Assembly: GCA_002494895.1 (NCBI GenBank)
Contig: DADA01000113.1
Location: 1-12,460, forward strand
DNA from: Nitrososphaera sp. UBA210
GTDB taxonomy: Archaea > Thermoproteota > Nitrososphaeria > Nitrososphaerales > Nitrososphaeraceae
Length of the DNA stretch: 12,460 nt
Direction: 5' to 3'
In this document: piece by piece, positions 6,167-12,460 of the stretch
Numbering within the stretch: position 1 is the stretch's first letter
How the letters are laid out: each line of letters starts with the position of its first letter
Position numbers and translations under genes: made by a program
The notes under the pieces: model-generated
The model's database searches: none
What the model was told of the DNA's origin: nothing
What the model saw: only the letters and a program-made list of their open reading frames with translations

Positions 6167-7900
6167 GTGACGGTTGACGCTGACACCGAGAAGTTCATCA
6201 AGGTTCTCGCGCTGAAAAACGCTGTCGAACACGGCGGCAAGGCGCAGGCGGATGCCGTGGTATCAAAGTTTCTTGGCTCGCGGTCAGATCTTCGCAAGAC
6301 AATCAAGGACATCTTGCCTGACATCAAGGCAATCATGCAGGATGTCAACTCACTTTCGCCAGAGAGGCAAAAGTCTATGCTTCAAGAGCTCGCTCCCGAA
6401 GAAACAAAGAAAAAAGAAGTCATCGCACCCTCGGGGCCGCAGCTGCCTCCGCTGGAGGGGGCAGAGCAGGGCAAGGTGGTAACACGGTTTCCTCCAGAAC
6501 CAAACGGCTATCCGCATATAGGTCATGCCAAGGCAGCTATAATTGACGAGGAATACGCGAAGATGTACGGTGGAAGGCTCATCCTGCGATTCGACGACAC
6601 GAACCCGCTCAAGGAAAAGCTCGAATACTATGACGCCATAAGCGAAGGACTCCAGTGGCTTGGCGTAAAGCCTGACCTGACAAAGAACACTTCTGATGAT
6701 ATCAGTCTGCTGCAAAGCTACGGTCGCAAGCTGGTCGAACTGGGTGGCGGCTACGTCTGCACCTGCGCCCAGGACAAGATGCGCGATCTAAGGGGAAAGG
6801 GGTTGCCATGCGAGTGCAGGGCCGACCATGCGACTGCTCTTGACAGACTAAAGGGATTCTTTGGAACTTCATACGACCAGAATCAGGCGGTAATACGGTT
6901 CAAGGGAGACATGGCCGATCAGAACACCGCGATGCGCGATCCCACGCTATTCAGGATAATAGAAGGCGACCATCCCAAGCTGGGAAGGAGTGTAAGAATC
7001 TGGCCCACCTATGATTTTGCAGCACCGATTGAAGACAGCGTAGACGGGGTAACACATGCAATGAGGACAAAGGAATACGAGCTGCGAAATGCGCTGTATT
7101 TCGCAATACTGGACAGGCTCGGTCTTCGCAAGCCCGCAATGCTCGAATTCTCAAGACTCGAGTTCGAGGGTGTCCCCGTGTCGAAGCGAAAGTTAAGACC
7201 TCTGATAGACGACGGGACTATCAAGAGCTGGGACGATCCGAGGCTTCCTACCCTTGCTGCATTCAAGAAGAGAGGCTTCCTGCCAGAAGCAATTCGCAAA
7301 TTCGTGCTTTCCCTTGGAATAACTCTGGCCGACACCAAGCCGCCATTTGAGACCCTCGAAGCATTCAACCGAAAGATAATTGACCCGATTTCGCCAAGGC
7401 TGTTCTTTGTGAAGGACCCAGTCGAAGTCCGGGTGAGCGGCGCGAGAGAACAGCAAGTCACGCTCAAGAACCACCCCACTGATGCGACCCTTGGATCAAG
7501 AAGTGTGCGAGCTGGCAATACCTTTTTCATCGCCGGAGAGGACGCGGCTCACCTGAAGGTAGGCGACGAAATCAGATTAATAGAACTCTATAACATCAAG
7601 ATGGCAGAGGTCGGGAACTCTGGCGGTGGACCACTGGTTGCCGAAATAGGAAGCGATGAAATAAGACAGCCGATGCCAAAGATCCAGTGGATCGCAAAGA
7701 GTGACATGGTTGACTATAGCATAATGATTCCAAAGCAACTCTACATTGGCGATAATTACAATGCAAACAGCCTGGAGGTGGCAAAAGGCTTTGCGGAATC
7801 CTATGCTTCAACTCTAAAGCCCGATTCCCACGTCCAGTTCGTCAGGTTCGGATTCTGCCGCATCGATGACAATCATACCGCCATTATGAGCCACAGGTGA
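6167..7900 (+). CDS. gltX: Glutamyl-tRNA synthetase, archaeal type (577 aa)
   Basis: Class I synthetase charging tRNA-Glu; in archaea it usually also mischarges tRNA-Gln for later conversion by GatDE, which is known for the family and not visible here. An N-terminal helical extension of about 100 residues precedes the catalytic domain. That domain carries RFPPEPNGYPHIGH (HIGH motif at 117-120) and RFDDTNP at 141-147. A CxC ... CxC set follows (Cys198, 200, 215, 217), likely binding zinc. The KMSKS counterpart is VSKRK at 338-342. Residues from about 390 to the end form the beta-barrel anticodon-binding part of the GlnRS/archaeal GluRS type, not the bacterial helical one. The start is GTG at 6167, eight bases after the GGPP synthase stop, with CAGGAG (6147-6152) as a distant possible ribosome site. 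It is fourth in the isoprenoid operon. Confidence 0.94.
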   Translation: MTVDADTEKFIKVLALKNAVEHGGKAQADAVVSKFLGSRSDLRKTIKDILPDIKAIMQDVNSLSPERQKSMLQELAPEETKKKEVIAPSGPQLPPLEGAEQGKVVTRFPPEPNGYPHIGHAKAAIIDEEYAKMYGGRLILRFDDTNPLKEKLEYYDAISEGLQWLGVKPDLTKNTSDDISLLQSYGRKLVELGGGYVCTCAQDKMRDLRGKGLPCECRADHATALDRLKGFFGTSYDQNQAVIRFKGDMADQNTAMRDPTLFRIIEGDHPKLGRSVRIWPTYDFAAPIEDSVDGVTHAMRTKEYELRNALYFAILDRLGLRKPAMLEFSRLEFEGVPVSKRKLRPLIDDGTIKSWDDPRLPTLAAFKKRGFLPEAIRKFVLSLGITLADTKPPFETLEAFNRKIIDPISPRLFFVKDPVEVRVSGAREQQVTLKNHPTDATLGSRSVRAGNTFFIAGEDAAHLKVGDEIRLIELYNIKMAEVGNSGGGPLVAEIGSDEIRQPMPKIQWIAKSDMVDYSIMIPKQLYIGDNYNANSLEVAKGFAESYASTLKPDSHVQFVRFGFCRIDDNHTAIMSHR

Positions 7901-7901
7901 T
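7895..7901 (+). promoter_or_regulatory. Shine-Dalgarno site for the FAH-family gene
   Basis: AGGTGAT is a seven-base exact complement of the archaeal 16S rRNA tail, six bases before the ATG at 7908. It overlaps the gltX stop codon (7898-7900) and strongly supports this start. Confidence 0.6.
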
Positions 7902-7907
7902 AGACTG

Positions 7908-8777
7908 ATGAAGATAGCAAGAATACGTGACAGCAAGGTAAAAGAGTCGTACGGCATCATCTCCGAGGATGGCAAGCGTGTCGTCATAAGAACCGAGATC
8001 CAGCAGCAGACTGGCATCCCGGTGCCTCCAAACATCAAGGATTTCATGTTCGGCGGCTGGCTCGACGAGGTGAAGAAGCACAAGGCGAGGCTAAAGTACA
8101 ATCACAAGATGGATCCTGCCGAACTTCTGGTGCCTCTGCCAAACCCTCCAAAGATAATCTGTCTCGCATTCAATTATTATGACCACGCGCGTGACGCCGG
8201 GCTTGCCCCTTCCGACGAGCCCGTGATATTCATGAAGCCCAGAACAGCGCTTAACGAGCCCTTCAAGGACGTGATCTGCCCATCATTTGTGACCCGGCTT
8301 GATTATGAAGCAGAGCTCGCGGTGGTCCTTGGAAGGCGCACCAAGAAAGTTGCCGAGGAGAAGGCTTCAGAATCTATTTTTGGTTACATGATAATGCACG
8401 ATGTATCCGCAAGGGACATCCAGTTCAAGGACAAGCAGTTCACGCGTGGCAAAGGCATTGACACCTTTGCTCCGTGCGGTCCGTGGATAACGACCAAGGA
8501 CGAAGTTGCGGATCCGCAGAACCTGAAAATTACGACAAGGGTTAACGGCGAGCTGCGTCAGGACTCTTCTAGCGCCAACATGGTGATCCCCATCCCCCGG
8601 ATAATATCAGCGCTCAGCGCCACAATGACCCTTGAGCCTGGCGACATAATTTCGACAGGCACCCCGGCCGGCGTCGCAATGTCTATGAAAGAGCCAAAGT
8701 ACCTGAAGAACGGCGATATCGTAGAAATAGCCATTGAGAAGCTGGGCGCAATAAAGAACCGCATAGTCTTCCAGTAA
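7908..8777 (+). CDS. Fumarylacetoacetate hydrolase family protein (289 aa)
   Basis: A metal-dependent enzyme of the FAH/HpcE superfamily, whose members hydrolyse C-C bonds in acylpyruvates, decarboxylate oxaloacetate or isomerise dienedioates. After an N-terminal domain of about 80 residues, the catalytic fold begins with ICLAFNYYDHA and FMKPRTALN (109-116). The metal ligands are visible as YEAELAVVLG (Glu134, Glu136) and HDVSARD (Asp165). FTRGKG with Lys182, DTFAPCGPW and the late loop STGTPAGV (249-256) complete the active site. No key residue is missing. The gene lies seven bases after gltX, so it is probably cotranscribed with the lipid operon, but no functional link to lipids is known to me. 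Substrate cannot be told from sequence; acylpyruvase or oxaloacetate decarboxylase activity is plausible. Confidence 0.88.
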   Translation: MKIARIRDSKVKESYGIISEDGKRVVIRTEIQQQTGIPVPPNIKDFMFGGWLDEVKKHKARLKYNHKMDPAELLVPLPNPPKIICLAFNYYDHARDAGLAPSDEPVIFMKPRTALNEPFKDVICPSFVTRLDYEAELAVVLGRRTKKVAEEKASESIFGYMIMHDVSARDIQFKDKQFTRGKGIDTFAPCGPWITTKDEVADPQNLKITTRVNGELRQDSSSANMVIPIPRIISALSATMTLEPGDIISTGTPAGVAMSMKEPKYLKNGDIVEIAIEKLGAIKNRIVFQ

Positions 8778-8782
8778 ACAAA

Positions 8783-8789
8783 CTTATAC
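8783..8789 (+). promoter_or_regulatory. TATA box of the gene at 8813
   Basis: CTTATAC is centred about 26-27 bases upstream of the TTG at 8813, directly after the stop of the FAH-family gene. It favours a leaderless transcript beginning at or next to that TTG, and marks the end of the upstream operon. Confidence 0.5.
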
Positions 8790-8812
8790 GCCAAGTTGAA
8801 CACTTGATTTAA

Positions 8813-9319
8813 TTGAGCAGCAGGCGCATGATTTCGCCAAGAACTTATTTTGCGCGAATGAACGAGGGCCGGAGCAATTGGATGACCGAAGAGCAGCTCG
8901 TTAAAGAGTGCGAAAAATTCTTCAAGTCAAACGGATACGAGCATCTGGAGCACGACAGGATGTTTGACGAGGGAAGCCAGGTGTTCAACTCTCTTCTTGT
9001 TGGCACAAGGGGCGATGGCGATGAAAAGGAATCGATCGCAACTTATTTTCGGCCGAGGCTTGACAAACACGACATCTCACTTTCAGGCATGCTTGAATCG
9101 ATTCTCTATGACATTACTGACAATTATGAAAACACGAGCCTGATGCTTGTTACGGACTCACTGTCATACCTGCCCATTACAAAGACAGAGGAATTGGGAG
9201 TCACGATAGAAAACCTCATGGAAGAGGGGATGTTCGTGCTTTTCCTAAATGGCAGGTCCGGCTATGCGCTCTTTGAGGATTTCGAAAAGCTAACGATGCC
9301 GATTCCGGTGCAGGACTAG
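8813..9319 (+). CDS. Hypothetical acidic protein (168 aa)
   Basis: I do not recognise the family. The protein is soluble and acidic, with no signal peptide or membrane segment and one cysteine (residue 29). Its N-terminal part is helical and basic (RRMISPRTYFARMNEGRSN), then EEQLVKECEKFFKSNGY resembles the start of a small alpha/beta domain. The C-terminal half alternates strands and helices: SLMLVTDSLSYLPI, then ELGVTIENLMEEGMFVLFLNG. The start is taken as TTG 8813 because of the TATA spacing; the ATG at 8828 is the alternative and would drop five residues. It converges on the gene at 9316-9600, with the two stop codons overlapping. Confidence 0.65.
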   Translation: MSSRRMISPRTYFARMNEGRSNWMTEEQLVKECEKFFKSNGYEHLEHDRMFDEGSQVFNSLLVGTRGDGDEKESIATYFRPRLDKHDISLSGMLESILYDITDNYENTSLMLVTDSLSYLPITKTEELGVTIENLMEEGMFVLFLNGRSGYALFEDFEKLTMPIPVQD

Positions 9320-9600
9320 GATCCGCCGGATCTGCTCATTCTTGTGATTTCGCGCTCGAGCAATCTTGCATAATATTCGTAAGATTCCGCGAGCTTGCCT
9401 CTGATATTTGCGAGCTGCATTGCAAGGTTGAGCGCATCTAGGCAGGTCTCTAGCGACCTATCTGTCGCAAAGTTGTTCATTGCCCTATTGAACTGATCAG
9501 TGATTTTTCTCTGCTCAGAACTCTGGTCACTAATGGTGCTGGTCAGCTGGTCTATTTCGTTTGATCCTGAACCTCCGCTGCGCTTCAACCAGTCCGGCAC
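9316..9600 (-). CDS. Small helical hypothetical protein (94 aa)
   Basis: No family is recognised. The sequence starts MPDWLKRSGGSGSNEIDQL and is then almost entirely helical and polar: heptad-like hydrophobics run through the segment from about residue 22 to 88 (for example LDALNLAMQLANIRGKLAESY), suggesting a coiled coil or helical hairpin. It ends in a short Gly/Ser tail. One cysteine at about residue 53 is present; there is no membrane segment. The start is GTG at 9600, with TTTTAAT at 9624-9630 placed about 27 bases upstream. It is divergent from the reductase gene at 9718 and convergent with the gene at 8813. A structural or adaptor role is possible but not shown. Confidence 0.65.
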   Translation of the reverse strand: MPDWLKRSGGSGSNEIDQLTSTISDQSSEQRKITDQFNRAMNNFATDRSLETCLDALNLAMQLANIRGKLAESYEYYARLLEREITRMSRSGGS

Positions 9601-9623
9601 ACTGTTAGCACTACCTCAAACGG

Positions 9624-9630
9624 ATTAAAA
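9624..9630 (-). promoter_or_regulatory. TATA box of the gene at 9600
   Basis: TTTTAAT on the minus strand is centred about 27 bases upstream of the GTG at 9600, consistent with a leaderless transcript starting at a GTG codon. Confidence 0.45.
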
Positions 9631-9685
9631 CTTGCCTCCGAGTCCCATAGAAAAAACGATCGCTAAGCACCGTCTATTAACAATG

Positions 9686-9696
9686 TATTTATTTAA
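9686..9696 (+). promoter_or_regulatory. TATA box of the reductase gene
   Basis: TATTTATTTAA is centred about 27 bases upstream of the ATG at 9718. With the minus-strand box at 9624-9630 it makes a 117-base divergent promoter region. Confidence 0.6.
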
Positions 9697-9717
9697 CGTT
9701 CTGGAATTCTCACAAAT

Positions 9718-10560
9718 ATGGTCGTTGACAACAAGGCCAAGATCACATACGTTCAGGTTCTAAAGGAAGACCTTGCAATTTTCCACATTACTCCTGAGAG
9801 CGGCCCCATCCCTGACTTTAAAGCGGGGCAGTTTGTCACGCTCGGCCTGCATGTTCCAAGCGAAGGCAAGATAATAAGAAGGGCGTATTCGATCGCTTCC
9901 CCTCCTGAGCAGAAAAAGCGCTTTGAACTCGTTATTCGCTGGGTCCGAAAGCCGGTTCCCGGCCGGCTCACGACAGAGCTGTTTAACAAGAAGGAGGGAG
10001 ACGATATCGCGTGGGTAAAGCCCACCGGAATTTTTACGATTAACGACAAGATGCATGACGGCACTCCCGACAACAGGAGAATGGTCCTGATCGGCGGCGG
10101 AACTGGTCTTGCACCGTTCATTTCTTATTCAATGCACCTGAAGTCAATTGGAAGCAAGCGCGAAATAGTCGTGCTGCACGGCGCAAGCTACGTCGATGAG
10201 CTGAGCTACAAGGATCTCTTGAATTCGCTGGAGGAGCAAAGCCTTGACGTGGGTAAGGACAAATGGAACTTTCGCTACAGGGCAAGCGTCAGTAGACCAC
10301 AAGAATGGTTCAACAGGACCTGGTCGGGACAGAAGGGAAGGGTCGAGTCATTCCTCAGACCAAAAGCCGGCAGAGACCTCTCGCCTCTTGAAGAACTTGT
10401 GGGTGAAAAGGTTATTCCCGAGAATACGTCCTTCTACATTTGCGGCTGGCAGGGCACTGTCGACGGAGCACTGGACTACCTTGTTCCAAAGGGCTTTGTG
10501 ACTGAACGCAACAAAAGAAAGGACGGAAGCTACGACGTAAAGTTCGAGTCTTACGGCTAG
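9718..10560 (+). CDS. Ferredoxin/flavodoxin-NADP reductase-type FAD oxidoreductase (280 aa)
   Basis: A soluble flavoprotein of the ferredoxin-NADP reductase superfamily that moves electrons between NAD(P)H and a small carrier. The N-terminal FAD barrel holds FKAGQFVTLGL at about 34-44, RRAYSIASPP at 54-63 (the RxYS flavin motif) and GRLTTEL at 82-88. The nucleotide-binding domain holds LIGGGTGLAPF at 124-134 and a late FYICGWQGTVDGAL that carries the usual Cys-Gly. No iron-sulfur cysteine set follows, so this is the two-domain form. The protein ends in FESYG; the usual C-terminal aromatic that stacks on the flavin may be replaced by this tyrosine. Its partner in an ammonia oxidiser would probably be a ferredoxin, but none is encoded nearby. 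The family is secure; NADPH over NADH is not. Confidence 0.88.
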   Translation: MVVDNKAKITYVQVLKEDLAIFHITPESGPIPDFKAGQFVTLGLHVPSEGKIIRRAYSIASPPEQKKRFELVIRWVRKPVPGRLTTELFNKKEGDDIAWVKPTGIFTINDKMHDGTPDNRRMVLIGGGTGLAPFISYSMHLKSIGSKREIVVLHGASYVDELSYKDLLNSLEEQSLDVGKDKWNFRYRASVSRPQEWFNRTWSGQKGRVESFLRPKAGRDLSPLEELVGEKVIPENTSFYICGWQGTVDGALDYLVPKGFVTERNKRKDGSYDVKFESYG

Positions 10561-10582
10561 ACTAGCCTATTTGTTTAAAGCC

Positions 10583-10590
10583 TTTTATTT
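10583..10590 (+). promoter_or_regulatory. TATA box of the gene at 10613
   Basis: TTTTATTT is centred about 26-27 bases upstream of the ATG at 10613. It lies inside the extended reading frame from 10571 and so argues for the downstream start. Confidence 0.5.
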
Positions 10591-10612
10591 CCCTCCGAGG
10601 TCATCGAAATAT

Positions 10613-10942
10613 ATGAAGTTTGAATATGAGGAATTTGCAACGATAGAAGACGTTCTTCTCTATCTCTGCTCTGTTGCGCCATATATGAAACAGGTGATGC
10701 CAATCAGCTCGTACAAGGGATACGTCTTTTCCATTGTGCCGCTGACGCCGCTGACTGGCGAAATACTGATGATGATCTACGCCAAGGGCAAGCTCGAGCC
10801 GGGCCTCATCGAATTCGATATTTCGACAAAGAAATTCAAGACCGTCAACGTCGTAGAGCGCGCGGACAGGAACTACTTCATAGTTCTGACGCCAAACATC
10901 GCGACTCTGGCGGACGAGGCGATAGCAAAACTAAAGGGCTAG
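10613..10942 (+). CDS. Small hypothetical protein (109 aa)
   Basis: No family is recognised. It looks like a compact alpha/beta protein: MKFEYEEFATIEDVLLYLCS, a methionine-rich helix (APYMKQVMPIS), then strands GYVFSIVPLTP and GEILMMIYAKG, a turn, LIEFDISTKKFKTVNVV and YFIVLTP, and a C-terminal helix LADEAIAKLKG. It has one cysteine at residue 19 and no membrane segment. The frame is open from 10571, but the 14 extra residues lie over the TATA box, so the ATG at 10613 is preferred. It follows the reductase gene by 52 bases, with its own promoter, and converges on the radical SAM gene with two bases between stops. Confidence 0.7.
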   Translation: MKFEYEEFATIEDVLLYLCSVAPYMKQVMPISSYKGYVFSIVPLTPLTGEILMMIYAKGKLEPGLIEFDISTKKFKTVNVVERADRNYFIVLTPNIATLADEAIAKLKG

Positions 10943-10944
10943 TC

Positions 10945-12460
10945 CTACAGGCGCGGAGCTGCCGTTGCCGTGACCGACCTCTTGCCAGAGTATCTCGCAA
11001 CAATGTCTTCCGGGACCTGACCGTTGAACAGCTCCTTTGACAGCCCGCGAAGGTACCTCAATATGGCCCAGGTTCCTGCCTTGATAAGGGCAGCCATGAA
11101 CACCTTCATTGCTGGGCCATAGGTCTTGTTCCTGATTATTATAGGTATGATGTCGTTGATGACCCTCAGGTTGTGTTCCCAGCATCTCCAGAAAAGTGTG
11201 AACTGTGCTTCATTCAGGTTGCCAAAGTGCATCGAGTTCTTTTCTGAAAAGTCCTGGTAGAGCAGCGGTGCAACCAGGCCGCGCATGTTCATCTGCTTAA
11301 AGTCGTCTATCAGATCAATCGTGTACTGGGTTTCGTCAGGAGTTTCATCCGGCCATCCTATAATGAGCGTCAGAGCCGGGAACCAGTGGTTGTCATTCAG
11401 GACCCTGCAACCTTCCCTCACCACCGCGCCCCATTCCTCAGGCTGGAACGGCTTGGTCTTTACTCCCAGATGTTTCTTGACCATCCTTGGAGCAACTGTT
11501 TCGATCCCCAGGTTCGTCGCGAGCCACCTGCCGTTGGTTACGTCCATACCGTTAATTTCAGACATCTTTTTGATAAGGTCAGGAGACGAAGCGACGGCTG
11601 AAAGCGTCATGTGGGTAGTGCCTACAAAACGGGCGCCAGTGGACTTTAGCCCGCTCCAGAGTTCCGTAATGGCGTCTGCGTTTGGAATAAAGTCCTTGTT
11701 GTCGCAGCCATAAAGAAGCATTTCATCAGACTGCAGCCAGATGGAGTCAAACCCATAGTCAAGATTGAGCTTTGCTTCTTTCTGGAGGCGCTCAAGCGGA
11801 AAGTCCTTCTTTGATCTCTTGTTGACATCGCAAAAGTCGCAGCCCCTCCCGCAGCCCCTCATGGCTTCAATAAGAGAATTGACCGTCGGGCCCTGCATCA
11901 TTGGAACATTCTCGATGTTTCTGACAAACGTGTGTAACAGCTCTGGCGCCTCGCCGGCCTCAAGGTCTCTGAAAAGATCAAGCGCAAGTTCATCCGCCTC
12001 TCCAATGACCACAGTATCTATGCCGTGTATCTTCATCCTGTCAGGCTTTGCCAGTTCCCACGAGCCGTTTCCACCCACCACGACTTTAAAGTTGTATTTT
12101 TTCTTTAGCTGAATAATCGAAGCGCACATCTTTTTGAATTTCATGGCGACGTAGGATAATTTCTCTGGAGACATTGTGGTGGTAACTGGGGCCATTCCAA
12201 GCGGATCCATTACGTTGATGCCGACCACCTTTGTGTCCGGCCCTATGCATTTATCGAGCATTTCAGGATGCGCAAGAAATATTTCGTCGCGCTTGTATTC
12301 TCTCAAGAGTGCGCCTTCTACTCTCCTCAATCCACACTGCGCAACCTTTACCCCTCCAGTGCTCTTGTCGGTCTCGACGCTCGGGCAAAAGATCTTGTCA
12401 AAGACGAATTCGGGCAAGAGCTCGTAAGGCCCGCACGCAATAAAGCCATACAGGAAATTT
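10945..12460 (-). CDS. Radical SAM protein with N-terminal cobalamin-binding-like domain, 3' part (start beyond right edge)
   Basis: At least 504 residues are visible. The TTG at 12417 is not the true start: the frame stays open to the edge and adds a coding-like YGFIACGPYELL, so the N-terminus is outside the window. The first part of about 190 residues has an alpha/beta pattern ending in KVVVGGNGSW and DTVVIGEADE, as in B12-binding domains ahead of radical SAM domains; the classical DxHxxG motif is not seen. The cluster motif CGRGCDFC (Cys-x3-Cys-x2-Cys, 11830-11853) should hold the 4Fe-4S cluster that cleaves SAM. Later, LTLIIGWPDETPDET matches the late barrel strand of this class. A helical C-terminal region of about 130 residues follows. 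Reaction unknown. GDGT ring synthase-like, methyltransferase or other C-C bond chemistry are all possible; the class call is firm. Confidence 0.85.
   Translation of the reverse strand, partial: NFLYGFIACGPYELLPEFVFDKIFCPSVETDKSTGGVKVAQCGLRRVEGALLREYKRDEIFLAHPEMLDKCIGPDTKVVGINVMDPLGMAPVTTTMSPEKLSYVAMKFKKMCASIIQLKKKYNFKVVVGGNGSWELAKPDRMKIHGIDTVVIGEADELALDLFRDLEAGEAPELLHTFVRNIENVPMMQGPTVNSLIEAMRGCGRGCDFCDVNKRSKKDFPLERLQKEAKLNLDYGFDSIWLQSDEMLLYGCDNKDFIPNADAITELWSGLKSTGARFVGTTHMTLSAVASSPDLIKKMSEINGMDVTNGRWLATNLGIETVAPRMVKKHLGVKTKPFQPEEWGAVVREGCRVLNDNHWFPALTLIIGWPDETPDETQYTIDLIDDFKQMNMRGLVAPLLYQDFSEKNSMHFGNLNEAQFTLFWRCWEHNLRVINDIIPIIIRNKTYGPAMKVFMAALIKAGTWAILRYLRGLSKELFNGQVPEDIVARYSGKRSVTATAAPRL

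Noticed and set aside
7009..7530. 173-codon open frame antisense to gltX
   Set aside because: It is a shadow of the GluRS coding sequence, which has intact HIGH and KMSKS-type motifs in the opposite frame.
10571..10612. Longer N-terminus for the gene ending at 10942
   Set aside because: The extra 14 codons cover the TATA-like TTTTATTT, and the ATG at 10613 has the right spacing.
1..12460. CRISPR array, insertion sequence, integrase or phage genes
   Set aside because: No direct repeat series, transposase-like protein or terminal inverted repeats were seen; gene content is core metabolism plus unknown small genes.

Overview
The window looks like chromosomal DNA from an ammonia-oxidising archaeon of the Thaumarchaeota (Nitrososphaeria), most like the Nitrososphaera soil group. 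The case rests on moderate GC, an archaeal isoprenoid-lipid operon (isopentenyl phosphate kinase, type 2 IPP isomerase, GGPP synthase), an archaeal-type glutamyl-tRNA synthetase, and TATA boxes centred about 24-28 bases upstream of most first start codons, the pattern of leaderless transcription. Taxonomy is inferred from gene content and was not checked against a database.

Left part (1-1774, all minus strand): the 5' end of an archaeal myo-inositol-1-phosphate synthase gene that continues off the left edge, a small unknown protein, and a cytoplasmic TPR protein with a winged-helix-like C-terminal half. A 92-base divergent promoter region separates the TPR gene from a small unknown gene on the plus strand. 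This is followed by a membrane-anchored metallo-beta-lactamase-fold hydrolase with a complete zinc ligand set.

Centre (3281-8777, plus strand): a tightly packed operon of IPP-forming kinase, IPP isomerase, GGPP synthase, GluRS and a fumarylacetoacetate-hydrolase-family enzyme. The first two genes are in the same reading frame and are separated only by one TAG codon. The first three enzymes take isopentenyl phosphate to GGPP, the precursor of archaeal membrane lipids. From memory, the ipk-fni-idsA-gltX order resembles a euryarchaeal cluster, but the mevalonate kinase and RNase J genes seen there are absent here.

Right part (8813-12460): three small unknown genes around an FAD/NAD(P)H ferredoxin-reductase-type oxidoreductase, then a large radical SAM gene on the minus strand with an N-terminal cobalamin-binding-like region. 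That gene is open through the right edge, so its true start lies outside the window. It may belong to the GDGT ring synthase group or a relative; this is a hypothesis. If so, the window would carry inositol head-group synthesis, isoprenoid chain synthesis and possibly tetraether tailoring within 12.5 kb.

No tRNA, rRNA, CRISPR array, insertion sequence or phage gene was seen. The window is mostly ordinary core-genome sequence. The observations that stand out are the in-frame IPK/isomerase junction, leaderless TTG and GTG starts supported by TATA spacing, a palindrome just upstream of the inositol synthase promoter, and the unassigned radical SAM protein.
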